NCBI RefSeq assembly: GCF_900112895.1
Contig: NZ_FONL01000008.1
Coordinates: 48,888-112,887, forward strand
DNA: 64,000 bases
Source of the DNA: Succiniclasticum ruminis DSM 9236
GTDB lineage: Bacteria > Bacillota > Negativicutes > Acidaminococcales > Acidaminococcaceae
Direction: 5' to 3'
Of this stretch, positions 50,282 to 60,100 are shown in pieces (positions within the stretch are counted from its first letter, which is position 1; each line of letters begins with the position of its first letter). The position numbers and the translations under genes were made by a program. The notes below the pieces were generated by a model that saw nothing but the letters and a program-made list of their open reading frames with translations, did no database searches and was not told where the DNA came from.

Positions 50282-51694
50282 ATGTCAATTCAGTTAATGA
50301 TCGTTGTGTTGTATGTTGCGATGCTGTTCGCGATTTCATTCTATGTGAAGCGCAGGGCGGAAACCAGCGCCACGGAATACCAGTTCGCGGGCCGTAAGTT
50401 TGGCGCGCTGCTGATTGCCGTCAGTGTTACCGGCATGGCGGTTGGTGCGGCTTCCACCGTAGGCGTGGCGGAAAGCGCTACCCGTATCGGCCTGTCTGCC
50501 GGCTGGTACAATGGAGCCTGGTCCATCGGCGCTATCTTCATGGGTCTGGTGGCAGCGGGCAAGTACCGCACTCTGGAATGTACAACGGTGCCGGAACTGT
50601 TTGAACGCTGCTACGACAAAAAGGCGCGTATCATCAGCGTCATCGGCTTGGCCATCATATTGTCCTGCATCACTTCGCTGCAATATGTGGCGGGCGGTTC
50701 CATCCTTTCCACCCTGATGCCCGACGTGTTCACCATGAAGACGGGCATGATCACCAGCGCCGTTGTGTTTATCGGCATTACGGTCATCGGCGGTATGTGG
50801 TCCTCGGGCCTGTCCAGTGTATTGAGCGTGCTGATCATTTACCTGGGCATCATCTATTGTATGGTGAAAATCCTGATCCGTGACGGCGGGATGGCGGGCA
50901 TCGTGGCCAAGTTGCCGCCTATGCCTTTTGACTGGGCGGATCCTTTCGGCGGCCTGACCATGGCCATGCTGATGGGCTGGATCATCGTCATGATGACCCA
51001 GACTGTAAGCGGTGCGCCGGTGCAGATTGCCACCAGCTCCAAATCGGAAAGTGCGGCCCGGAACGGCTTTATCCTGGGCGGCCTCATCATTTTCCCCATT
51101 GGCTTCTTCTCCGCTGTGTTGGGTATGGCGGCCAAGGCCCATTATCCGGACATCAATCCTACGCTGGCATTGCCCCAGATCATCATGAGTCTGGATCCGT
51201 TTTCTTCCGGTATCACCCTGGCGGCCCTGTGGGCAGCGGACGTCTCCACAGCATGTACTATTTTACTGGGGGCCGGTACTCTAATCGCGCAGGACATTTA
51301 CAAACGCTTTTTCAATCCGGACATCACACCGGATAAATACATGAAGGCAAGCCGCTTCATCATTTTCGCGGTTGGTCTGGTGACACTTTGGATGGCTTTC
51401 AACGCCGTGGGCATTGTGAAGATGATGCTGACGGGACTGAGCCTGACCACGGCTTTCACACTTGTTTTTCTGGCTACCATGTTTGCGCCGGACCTGTGCC
51501 GCCGCAATACGGCGTTCTATACCACGCTGGTAGGGCTTATCGGTCTTCTGGCCTGGCAGATATTCCCGTCGGTGCGGATTCTGCCGCATCCCATTTACTT
51601 TGAATGGATCATCTGCACCATCACGCTGCTGGTTGTGCGGGTCATTGACAAGGAACCTATTACGCCGCCGGCGCTGAAGAAAGATGCAGAGTAG
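50282..51694 (+). CDS. Sodium:solute symporter
   Basis: This 470-residue SSS-family carrier starts at ATG 50282 after AAGAGGGG. About 13 membrane segments are visible, starting LMIVVLYVAMLFAISFYV. The family pattern TEYQFAGRKFG is followed by VSVTGMAVGAASTVGVAESA and VSGAPVQIATSSKSESAARNG. It imports a metabolite with sodium through the cytoplasmic membrane. The substrate class cannot be read from context. Confidence 0.9.
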   Translation: MSIQLMIVVLYVAMLFAISFYVKRRAETSATEYQFAGRKFGALLIAVSVTGMAVGAASTVGVAESATRIGLSAGWYNGAWSIGAIFMGLVAAGKYRTLECTTVPELFERCYDKKARIISVIGLAIILSCITSLQYVAGGSILSTLMPDVFTMKTGMITSAVVFIGITVIGGMWSSGLSSVLSVLIIYLGIIYCMVKILIRDGGMAGIVAKLPPMPFDWADPFGGLTMAMLMGWIIVMMTQTVSGAPVQIATSSKSESAARNGFILGGLIIFPIGFFSAVLGMAAKAHYPDINPTLALPQIIMSLDPFSSGITLAALWAADVSTACTILLGAGTLIAQDIYKRFFNPDITPDKYMKASRFIIFAVGLVTLWMAFNAVGIVKMMLTGLSLTTAFTLVFLATMFAPDLCRRNTAFYTTLVGLIGLLAWQIFPSVRILPHPIYFEWIICTITLLVVRVIDKEPITPPALKKDAE

Positions 51695-51778
51695 TGGGAT
51701 GTATCCGGATTTTTAAATCTGGCCTTTGAATAAAAACTGCAAGAAAAATAGTGATTTCCAAAATTGAAACAAAAAACA

Positions 51779-51821
51779 AGCAACAGCAGACGTTGTAATA
51801 TAATCTGCTGTTGCTTTTTTA
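51779..51821 (+). terminator. Rho-independent terminator
   Basis: AGCAACAGCAGA and TCTGCTGTTGCT are perfect complements across a 13-base loop, with TTTTTT behind. It ends the symporter gene. Confidence 0.92.
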
Positions 51822-51842
51822 TGCATTGAAGAATTAAAAAAG

Positions 51843-54218
51843 TTATATGGCTGTAGTTTCTTTTGCCGCAATCTCCGACTGTTCTTTCGCAGTACTTGTG
51901 TCTTCATAAGATTTAGCCGTTGCGGTTCCCTCAAGTTCTTTTACAGCGGTTGCACCTTCCGACGGGTTAACAGCAGCAGCGGTATCTTCCGGTTCCTTCG
52001 AAAGTTCGCTGTTAAGAATTTTGTTTTCCGTCGAAACGCGATTCTTTTCTATTCTGTTACTTCCGTCATTATCGGTATCTGTATTATCTGTTTCAGCTTT
52101 CTTTTTCTGTCCTTCTTTTAAAATTGCATCCGCTTTGTCTTTGATTTTGCAGATACGGTCTGTCCAGGCGAACAGTTCCGGCAGATCGTAATCTCCGGCA
52201 TGGCCGTAACCCCAGGCCACCTTGAAGTCAACGGCTTTACCCTTATTCTTTAATTTCAAGGCAAGGATTGCGGGGATTGCCAACGCTGTGTCTCTGTCAA
52301 GGCTGCCGTGACGGATACGCCAGTTAGGGGCAGTCTGAACATCAGGATTTCCGATATAGTACATGGGGTTCATCATTTTTATAATCTGCCAGTTTGCCAT
52401 GTATTGGGAAAGATCAATTTTATCCCTTTCCATTTGTTCCACCAGATTTGCTTTCTGCAACTGACGTTTTTCAACAGGAAGGGCCAGGCTGTACTGACGC
52501 GCTTTTTCCTGGGCAATTTCTTTTTCTTCCTCTAATTTAGGAACCGTAACAAGCTGGCTGTGTTCCAGCGCGTAGCGTGAAAAATGTTTATTCGGAATGT
52601 CATAGGTGCCGAATTCGTTATTCTCACCTGTTGTCATATCAAAGGCATCGAAAGCGGGAACTCCTTTCAGGCGCTTTACCGTGGCAACGTATTTGTCGAA
52701 ATCCATATGGACTGCAGTCCCTTCACTGACAGTGATCCAGGGGGTTTTGCTGATATCTTCCCCGGTGTCAATGGCGTTCTGGGCTGACTCCAGATACAGG
52801 GACTCAATGTACTCGCGGAATAGACCGTATCCGTCCGGTGCCAGGTTCAGCCGGTTGCCGAGGGAATCGCGTAAATTCAGTTTGTTCAGATAATCTGTGA
52901 AATTCTCTTTTAATTCTGCAGAAATTTCCTTTTGTTCCGGTGTAATGGCAGTGCCTTTGGCAGCTTCCACCGGTGCGTTGGTCGGACGGTTCTGTACGTT
53001 GCTTTCGGGTGCAGCGTTACTGCTGGCAGGCGATATTCTTCTGGCCGGGCCTGCGTTGTAATACTCATTCGCGTTATGGAACATCCACTCGTAGGCCATA
53101 TCTGCATTTTCCAGATTGGTGATAGGGCAGTAGGCCATGGAAGCAAAAATGTCGTCCCGTTCTTTGGCTGCGCCCACTTCTTTGAGATAGGGATCATAAT
53201 CTTTAGCATTTCCCGTTGCCCCTAACAATGCAGACAACGCGCCTCCCGCGCTGGTACCGCTGGCGATGATCTTTTCCGTATCGCCAGCGGGAATGCGCCC
53301 GGCCTTGCGGTTGAATCGCACAAAACGTACAGCGGCTTTGTAATCGACAATCAGTGCAGGCGCCTTACCGGTTTCATAGCCGTTCTTATGTTTCAGGGAC
53401 CGGCCCCGGATCGCAGGGGAGACCACCACGTAACCGTTGCTCAACGCATATAACGCGGCATTGGCTCCGCCGTAACGGGAATCTTCCTGGGGTTCTGCAA
53501 TGGTTCCCGGCATATACCCGCCCACGCCGTTCGGCATAAAGATGGGTGCCGTTTCTGCGGTAAAGCCGTTTACGGTTCCGCCTTTCAGGTACGCTTCCGG
53601 AATATAAATGCTCAGCATCTGGCTTTCCGGATCATACGGCTTTTTCACGTATACAAGATGCTCGTAGGCACGGAAAGTTACGTCTTCGCCGTTGGCATTC
53701 ATTGTTTTTGTGGAATAATCCTCCGGATTAAACACGATACTGTATTCCTGTCTGCCCTTAAACGCATTGGTAAACGCTTTTTCTTTTTCATCCTTTTCTT
53801 TTATGCGGTTTTTGATAAATTTTTCTCGTTCCCGCTGGAGTATCCGGACATCTTTTTCCAATTGCGCTACTGTTTTCCATTCTTCGCGTGAGAGGGCTCT
53901 TTCGCTCTGATAGGGAACCTCGCTGCCGGGAATGCCTTCTCCTTCCTTCAGGAATTCATTCTGAATCGGTTTGAATTCGGCGGAATGATCAATCGTATTC
54001 TGCTCAGCCGTGTCTGCCAGTGAAGACCTTTTATCTGATGCCGCTGATGCTTTGCTCTGCATGGGTTCCTGTGCAGTTGTAGCTTCCTGCGTAACCGTTG
54101 CTTCAGTTTTCGCGGCCGGTTCCGCAAACACGGGAGCAGCGGTCACAACACCCTGCAACAGGGACGCGACGATGGCTGCGACCAGATATTGTTTGGGCAA
54201 ATATGATTTAAAAAACAT
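51843..54218 (-). CDS. Secreted subtype-B-tannase-like alpha/beta hydrolase
   Basis: This 791-residue protein starts at ATG 54218 behind AAGGAGTACC. It has a signal peptide (hydrophobic core about 11-28, ending VFAEP), an Ala/Thr/Ser-rich linker and a charged coiled-coil segment (about 112-152). The hydrolase follows: RFNRKAGRIPAGDTEKIIASGTSAGGALSALLGATGN with nucleophile Ser323, MAYCPITNLENADMAYEWMF, and a C-terminal IRHGSLDRDTALAIP and WGYGHAGDYDLPELFAW with the probable catalytic Asp and His. This matches bacterial tannases of the Lactobacillus TanB type, which split gallate esters. The last 80 residues are a repetitive Thr/Ala/Glu-rich tail. The true ester substrate is unknown. Confidence 0.85.
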   Translation of the reverse strand: MFFKSYLPKQYLVAAIVASLLQGVVTAAPVFAEPAAKTEATVTQEATTAQEPMQSKASAASDKRSSLADTAEQNTIDHSAEFKPIQNEFLKEGEGIPGSEVPYQSERALSREEWKTVAQLEKDVRILQREREKFIKNRIKEKDEKEKAFTNAFKGRQEYSIVFNPEDYSTKTMNANGEDVTFRAYEHLVYVKKPYDPESQMLSIYIPEAYLKGGTVNGFTAETAPIFMPNGVGGYMPGTIAEPQEDSRYGGANAALYALSNGYVVVSPAIRGRSLKHKNGYETGKAPALIVDYKAAVRFVRFNRKAGRIPAGDTEKIIASGTSAGGALSALLGATGNAKDYDPYLKEVGAAKERDDIFASMAYCPITNLENADMAYEWMFHNANEYYNAGPARRISPASSNAAPESNVQNRPTNAPVEAAKGTAITPEQKEISAELKENFTDYLNKLNLRDSLGNRLNLAPDGYGLFREYIESLYLESAQNAIDTGEDISKTPWITVSEGTAVHMDFDKYVATVKRLKGVPAFDAFDMTTGENNEFGTYDIPNKHFSRYALEHSQLVTVPKLEEEKEIAQEKARQYSLALPVEKRQLQKANLVEQMERDKIDLSQYMANWQIIKMMNPMYYIGNPDVQTAPNWRIRHGSLDRDTALAIPAILALKLKNKGKAVDFKVAWGYGHAGDYDLPELFAWTDRICKIKDKADAILKEGQKKKAETDNTDTDNDGSNRIEKNRVSTENKILNSELSKEPEDTAAAVNPSEGATAVKELEGTATAKSYEDTSTAKEQSEIAAKETTAI

Positions 54219-54402
54219 GATAGGTACTCCTTGAATGTTTTGCAAAGAATCAGATTAAATCTGTAATACCTTATTATATCACATTTTGCGCGCTGCGTTA
54301 CTCTGAAATGCAATAAAACTGTGAAAACAGTCTGTCAGAAATGGCAGGCTGCTTTTTTTTGCTATATGGGAGTGGTTTTGTATTTGCGCTAACGAAAAAT
54401 GC

Positions 54403-54423
54403 CCGGCCACGTAACGTGACCGG
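54403..54423. repeat. Palindrome of the GGTCACT/AGTGACC family, variant copy
   Basis: CCGGCCACGTAACGTGACCGG is palindromic at all but one or two positions and resembles the copies at 41769 and 56284. Confidence 0.55.
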
Positions 54424-54473
54424 ACGGACGATTTGGATTAGGGAACGATTGTATTTCGTTCACCTGTCCATTT

Positions 54474-55803
54474 TCATTTGTCTTTTTTCGTTTCCATCGT
54501 GCTTTTCAATTTATCAATATACTGCTGCAGTCTGTCCATGGATTCTTCCAGCGTAGGCGCATCTTTGATCATTTGGTTCAGGTATTCCCAGAAAGAATTA
54601 GTCAGGAACTGTTCCCTGGTGTAGAACATGACGGAAGGGGTACCGGCACTTTTCCCTCCAGTACAGTGGAGATCTCCGGCAGGCAGATGATATCCTTAAT
54701 GTCGCCGGCAGGAGCCTTGCCCCGCAGAAACAGCCACTTCTTATGATTGGCCAGGTACTCGCTGAAATCCTGGCAGCCGGGCCGGGTGGACAGACTTTCC
54801 GCCACGGCGTCCGGCAGGGTGATCAGGGACGGGGTGATGTGTAACTGCATAAGGGCGTCCTTTGCTTTACGGAACGTGCCCAGCACCGGAATAATCTTCA
54901 GGAAACTGGACGGGGTAAAAATCTGCATGAGCGGCTGGCACATGGCTAGGAAATCGTTGAACTCCTGCTCCAGCACATTGACCGCCACCGGATCGGTGGT
55001 GAGAATGTTCAGCCGGTTCACGCCGGGGTTGCCGGTGCTGTGGCCATGATGGCCGATTTTCCTTTGGCGATGAACAGGGTGCGCTGGAACACGTTGTCCC
55101 GCAGCCGGGACGTGTAATAGGGTTCAATGGCGCCGGTGGCATACAGGGGCGCCCACTTGGACACGGCCTCCACCATTTCCTCAAAGGAACGGTTGATGGT
55201 GTGGACGATAACGATCCGGCTGCCGCGTTGCAGCAGCGTGACCAGCAAGGCGCCCCATTGTTTTGCAAAATCCGGATTCTCGTAAATCCATTCCATGCGC
55301 TCTTCCGAATGGAGCAACAGTGTCACCGGTTCTTCCGCCGCAACCAGGTCTGAAAGAAAACGGAGGACGCACTGGCGCTTGCCCTCGTCGCCCGGATAGT
55401 AGTTTGTGACGTAAGCCTCCGCAGAAGCACCCGTGCCGTTAGCCGGTACCCCATTCGGGTCTGCTTGTTCCAGATAAAGATTCCATTCATCGTGATCGAT
55501 CTGCCTGCCTTCTCCCAGCCACCGGGCAATCAAACGCGTGGCAGCTTCCACCGATTCCGGCCAGGGCTTGCCGGGGCAGAGCTGTGCGGCCAGGACCCGC
55601 TTCTGGGACGCCGTGCGGACCGCCCGGGCGAAAAAGCCGGCGGTCGGCAGAATAAATTCGCGATGACTGGGCAGGCCCCGCTCGCCGTTCCGGATGCGGC
55701 TGATGTGAGACGCATCAAAGGCAAGGGCCCGGCTCAGCATATTGTTCCTGGTGGCGGTGGCCTTCATCAAAAAATTCAGCTTATCTGCAATGAGATGTTT
55801 CAT
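54474..55803 (-). pseudogene. Helix-turn-helix regulator broken by two frameshifts
   Basis: Reading starts at ATG 55803 (MKHLIADKLNFLMKATATR). A helix-turn-helix follows (ALAFDASHISRIRNGERGLP). The first frame stops at 55018 (APATPA). The sequence of the same protein continues one frame over (HSTGNPGVNRLNILTTD) and stops at 54602. A third frame carries the C-terminus (SVMFYTREQFLTNSFWEYLNQ) to 54474. Both shifts go in the same direction, so they do not cancel. The GTGA overlap at 55018-55021 could also let the second part be translated separately. An intact protein would have about 440 residues. It probably controlled itself and the adhesin through the palindromes upstream. Confidence 0.75.
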
Positions 55804-55904
55804 GAGCGTATCCTTTCCGGCGTATGCGACGCGCAAGGGGAACATCCGATTTTGTAGAAAACGTAAGTCATATCTGTCTGTTACCAGTGTAACATAAAAA
55901 CAGA

Positions 55905-56103
55905 AAACAAAGAAGCCGTCAAGCCCCTCCCTCCTGTCAACGAATCGCTTTAGTACAATAAAGTTTGCGACGTTTGATAATATGCTGCCAGGCAAGTATT
56001 CATCCTGCTTTGCAGGGATTAAAAAACGACAAACTGTTGACAAAAGTGTCATTTTTGTCCAAATAATTGTCAATGACAAATGAAGCGGAGAGGTGTAAAT
56101 CGC
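55905..56103. repeat. Direct repeat copy 1, with paired palindromes
   Basis: About 195 bases from AACAAAGAAGCCGTCAA to the TAAATCGC region recur at 56831-57028 at high identity. Within it are TTGACA at 56037 and two palindromes, TGACAAAAGTGTCA (56038-56051) and TTGTCAATGACAA (56067-56079). Copy 1 is just upstream of the broken regulator gene. Confidence 0.85.
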
Positions 56104-56475
56104 GTTGTATCATTTTTATTGCGTAGCCTGAAATTTACGCGTCGGCGCAGTGGCAGCTTTCCCGAACAAAGCAATAAGATGAACGAAAGAAGTGTCACCT
56201 GGAGACAGACAAATAACGCTGTCTATATTTATAACAGAAAGCAGGCTGGAAAACCGCACCATGACTGGAGTTACGAAAAAAGTCCGGTCACTAAAGTGAC
56301 CGGGAGAGGGAATCAGAGGTTCGAAGGCTCTAAGACGGCATCCGGTATTGGGGTTGGTCGTAAAACGACCAACCTTGAAGCGCAAACCTGCATGGATACT
56401 GGGATTTGGTTCCGCTACTTGCCTACGGTGAAAGTGAAGTAAAAAAAACGTTAAGTCGCCCGTTCTTCTTTTTTA
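56104..56475. other. Non-coding stretch between repeat copy 1 and the site array
   Basis: This stretch contains the palindrome at 56284-56303 and a second small inverted patch (GGTCGT..ACGACC, about 56353-56371). No gene is supported; an open frame from 56080 through 56442 has no ribosome site and low-quality composition. Confidence 0.5.
56284..56303. repeat. Palindrome of the GGTCACT/AGTGACC family
   Basis: CCGGTCACT-AA-AGTGACCGG is a perfect 9-bp inverted repeat, nearly identical to the copy at 41769-41790. Confidence 0.7.
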
Positions 56476-56720
56476 AAGTCTACTGCTAAGTCTACTAAAT
56501 ATTAGACTTAGCGATGAAATTTATGATATAATTCCAATAAAGCACCATCAGAACGTTTAACTGTCAGCTAATTGTATGGGTAGAACCTTGGGAGGATCGT
56601 CATGAATCTTGGAACGGAAAATGAAAGACAGGAGTTTAAACTTGGCCTTGCCTAAGTGCTAAGTCTACCAAAAAACAAGGCTAAGTCTACTGAAAAGTAG
56701 ACTTATGAGTAGACTTAGCC
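56476..56720. repeat. Array of seven AAGTCTAC sites
   Basis: AAGTCTAC occurs directly at 56476, 56488, 56661 and 56683 and inverted at 56503-56509 (partial), 56696-56704 and 56708-56716. Pairs form perfect inverted repeats: GCTAAGTCTA/TAGACTTAGC (56485/56503) and GGCTAAGTCTACT/AGTAGACTTAGCC (56679/56708). The sites frame a short segment with a 17-codon gene remnant. Confidence 0.75.
56602..56655 (+). pseudogene. N-terminal remnant of an AlbA_2-type regulator gene
   Basis: GGGAGGATCGTC precedes ATG 56602, and the frame encodes MNLGTENERQEFKLGLA before a stop. This is the typical start of AlbA_2-domain (Schlafen-like) ATP-binding regulators, where xEFKxxL begins the domain. The rest of the gene is missing and replaced by site-array sequence. 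It is probably the leftover of a deletion between repeats; a functional 17-residue peptide is less likely. Confidence 0.55.
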
Positions 56721-56830
56721 AATTTTAGGTAATTTGGAGGCACTTTAAATATTATCTTTCCACTGCTCTCTGTCAGAAATGGCAGGCCGCAGTTTTTGCT
56801 ATATAGGGGGTGCGGACTATTTGGATTATA

Positions 56831-57028
56831 AAACAAAGAAGCCGTCAACCCCTCCCTCCTGCCCGCGAAACGCTTTAGTTCCATAAAGTTTGCAACATTT
56901 GAGAATGCGCTGCCAGGCAAGTAACCATCCTGCTTTGCGGGGATTAAAAAACGACAAACTGTTGACAAAAGTGTCATTTTTTCCCAAAAAATTGTCAATG
57001 ACAAATGAAGCGAAGAGGTTTAAATCGC
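56831..57028. repeat. Direct repeat copy 2, upstream of the adhesin gene
   Basis: This is the second copy of 55905-56103, with the palindromes TGACAAAAGTGTCA (56963-56976) and TTGTCAATGACAA (56992-57004). It lies just before a -10 box TATAAT (57042-57047) and the adhesin start at 57180. A further stretch at about 56770-56810 also matches sequence near 54330-54370, so the ends of the regulator locus recur here without the gene. Confidence 0.85.
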
Positions 57029-57047
57029 CGGAAAACCGTTGTATAAT
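57019..57047 (+). promoter_or_regulatory. Probable promoter of the adhesin gene
   Basis: TATAAT at 57042-57047 has TTTAAA 17 bases upstream. The palindromes at 56963 and 56992 lie directly upstream and are likely regulator sites. Confidence 0.55.
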
Positions 57048-57179
57048 CTTTAATGGATAAGTATGTAATTTTCAGTATGTGTCAGATTCCAGTGTTAGCG
57101 TAATCCGTTGGTGAAGAAAAAGGGAAGGCGTTACCCCACAGATTTGTGAACATCATTGTACTGCAAAGGAGAAGCCACC

Positions 57180-60100
57180 ATGAATAAGATTTACAAAGTG
57201 ATCTGGAGCAAAGTGAGAAACTGTTACGTAGCAGTATCGGAAATCGCAAAACGCAACGGCAAGAGCTGTACCAGCGTAAACTGCGGCGCGAAAGTGAGCC
57301 CTGTTACACTGTCGATGGTGGGCGCCTCTTTGCTGGCGGGCATGTTTTCCGTGTTGCTGCCAGTGCGTATTGCGTTAGCTGCGCCGGTGATGCCGACGCT
57401 GGATTATCGTGGCGCAACAGCGGACGTGACGATTGCTTCCACCTCTTCTGACACATCCGCTACCATGAACATTTCCAGTACAAAGACAAACAATGTGATG
57501 AAGTGGATCGACTTTTCCATCGGAAATGGCGGCACAGTACAGTATGACGCGAATAATTACCTGAACTATGTGACCGGCCACGGGCGTTCGGAAATTGACG
57601 GAGCGTTAAAAGGTACGGGTAGTATTTACCTGATCAACCCGAACGGGATTCTGTTCGGTTCCACTGCGCAGGTGGATGTTGGGAACCTGTATCTTTCCAC
57701 GCGGGAACTTGACCAGAGCAAACTGGACGCCTTTGCTGAAAACGGCACGAATCCCCTTGCCACGGCAGCAACTTCCGCCGCGGGCGACATCGTCAACCTG
57801 GGTACGCTGAACGCGACCAACATTACGGTGGAAGGCAATAATATTTCCTTTAAAAATGTGGAGGAAGTTACGCCGGCAACTGCTGTGAACGTGCGTGCCA
57901 GCGGTGAAGTGCATGTGGGTTATGCCGCCAGTGAAGCAGTCAATGAAGTAAATGCTACGCAATATACCGATGGGAATATTACTGCACCGGACCTTTCAAA
58001 ATGGAGTTTTACAGGGCTGGATAGTTCTGCTGCAGTCGAACCAACGCAATACATGCTTGTCCGCAATGCTTTTGAGTTGCAGAATATGCAAAACAGAAAG
58101 ACAAAGGTTAGTGATAGAAATTATAGAATTGAAGGCAATTATATGCTGGCGAATGATATTGATTTTAATGATGTCAGCTTCAACTTCAAACCAATAGGAT
58201 ATTCAGACAATGGCTCGAGTGAAACAGTCCATAGATTCGGAGGAAAGTTTGATGGCTTGAATTTTAGAATTAGAAACCTAACCATTACAGATGCCACATT
58301 AGAGGCAGTATCAACAGATGAAGATCCTGTTGATCATAATATTGGTTTGTTTGGTGTTAACAGTGGTCTGATTGAAAATGTAGGCGTTGAAAATACGAAT
58401 ATAGATGTTACAACGTACACTGTCGGAGGTGTTGTTGGTTGGAACACCAATGGAACAATCCGAAATGTTTATCATACAGGCAATGTAAAAGGGACAAGAG
58501 CCGTTGGCGGTATTGCAGGCGCTAACCAGAATTATTCGCTAATAGAAACAGCTTACAATACGGGTAACGTTGTTGCAAGCGATAGTAACGCAGGCGGTAT
58601 TGCAGGGTTTAATCCTGGCCCAAGTTCGAACATAAATAATGTTTATAATACTGGTTCTATTAGTAGTGCCGGAAATAGTGGAGGGATTGTTGGTCAATGC
58701 AGTACTGGAACAACAATCGAAAATGCTTATAACACAGGAACGGTTGCAGGAAGGGGTACTGGTGTCGGGGGTATTTTAGGAATGAGCGCATCCACATATA
58801 ATCAGGGTGTTGCTGTTCATATTAAACAAACCTACAATACAGGTACTGTCACGAATAAAAACGATGATAGTTCTGGTGGAGGTATTTTTGGAAGAAGTGT
58901 ATTGCCATCGGGTTCTAATGTTAATATTGTTTCATCGTATTTCAGCAATGGCAACGATAATGGCTATGGTACGCTCAAAACAAACGCGGATTTGCACAAA
59001 ATTGACACTTTTGAAGGCTGGGATATTTCTGCTGAGGGGGGATCGGGTAAGACCTGGCGATTATATCAGGGACAAAACACAAGCAGCACAGCCTATCCAT
59101 ATCCTTTATTGACTGCGTTTTTAAAGCCAAAAGATTTAATAAAGGTATATGAATATGATGGTCAACCTCATACGATAGATAGTTATAATGATGAGATATT
59201 CAATGATATTAATATTAAAAAAGGTCCAGTAAATTCTTGGATAAAGATACACGTTACAAATGCAGGAGTTTTAGACTATTCTTCTTCAGCGAATGGTCAA
59301 TATGATAAGCGTTTATTCTATTCAACACAGGATGGATACGATATTGCAGACATGAAGCTTATCGTCCAGCCGAAGAAACTGACGGCTACATTTGCAGATA
59401 TCAGCAAGGTATATGACAGAGACACAACAGCAACAGCAGATACAAAGAGTCTGTCAGGTAAAATTAGTGGAGATACAGTTGATTTTGCGGACGGGATTAC
59501 CGGTGTGTTTGCAGATAAGAACGTTGGAACGAACAAGGATGTTACCTACAGTAATATTGCGTTGACGGGAGCGAGTGCAGGCAATTATATAATTGCTGAC
59601 ACCGCAACAGGTGCAGGCGCGATTACGCCTAAAGCGCTGACCGTGTCGTTTGCCAATACAGACAAGACGTATGACGGAAATACTACGGCAACGCCCGGCG
59701 ATGGCACGCTTTCAACTGCAGTTATTATTTCGGGCGATACGGTGACGTTGGATACGTCCAACATTTCTGCATTGTATACAGATAAAAATGTTGGCGATAA
59801 TAAAACTGTGAACTACAGTGGCATCGCATTGGGAGGCGCTGACGCAGGGAACTACAGCATTGCCGAGACGGCGGAAGGCAAAGGCACGATTACGGCGAAA
59901 GAGCTTACCGTGTCGTTTGCCAATACAGACAAGACGTATGACGGGAGTACTACGGCAACGCCCGGCGAAGGCACTCTATCAACGGCAGGCATTATTTCGG
60001 GCGATACGGTAACGCTGGATACGGCTAACATGTATGCATTGTATGCAGATAAAAATGTTGGCGAAAATAAAACTGTGAACTACAGTGGTATCGCATTGGG

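Noticed and set aside
54603..55021. Second part of the broken regulator as an independent gene
   Set aside because: The GTGA overlap allows it, but the sequence reads as the direct continuation of the upstream protein and itself breaks into a third frame at the same protein's C-terminus.
55804..56079. Upstream extension of the broken regulator frame, and the similar minus frame at 56687-57004
   Set aside because: The two translations resemble each other only because both lie in the direct repeat. Neither has a ribosome site, and the region carries palindromes and promoter-like boxes.
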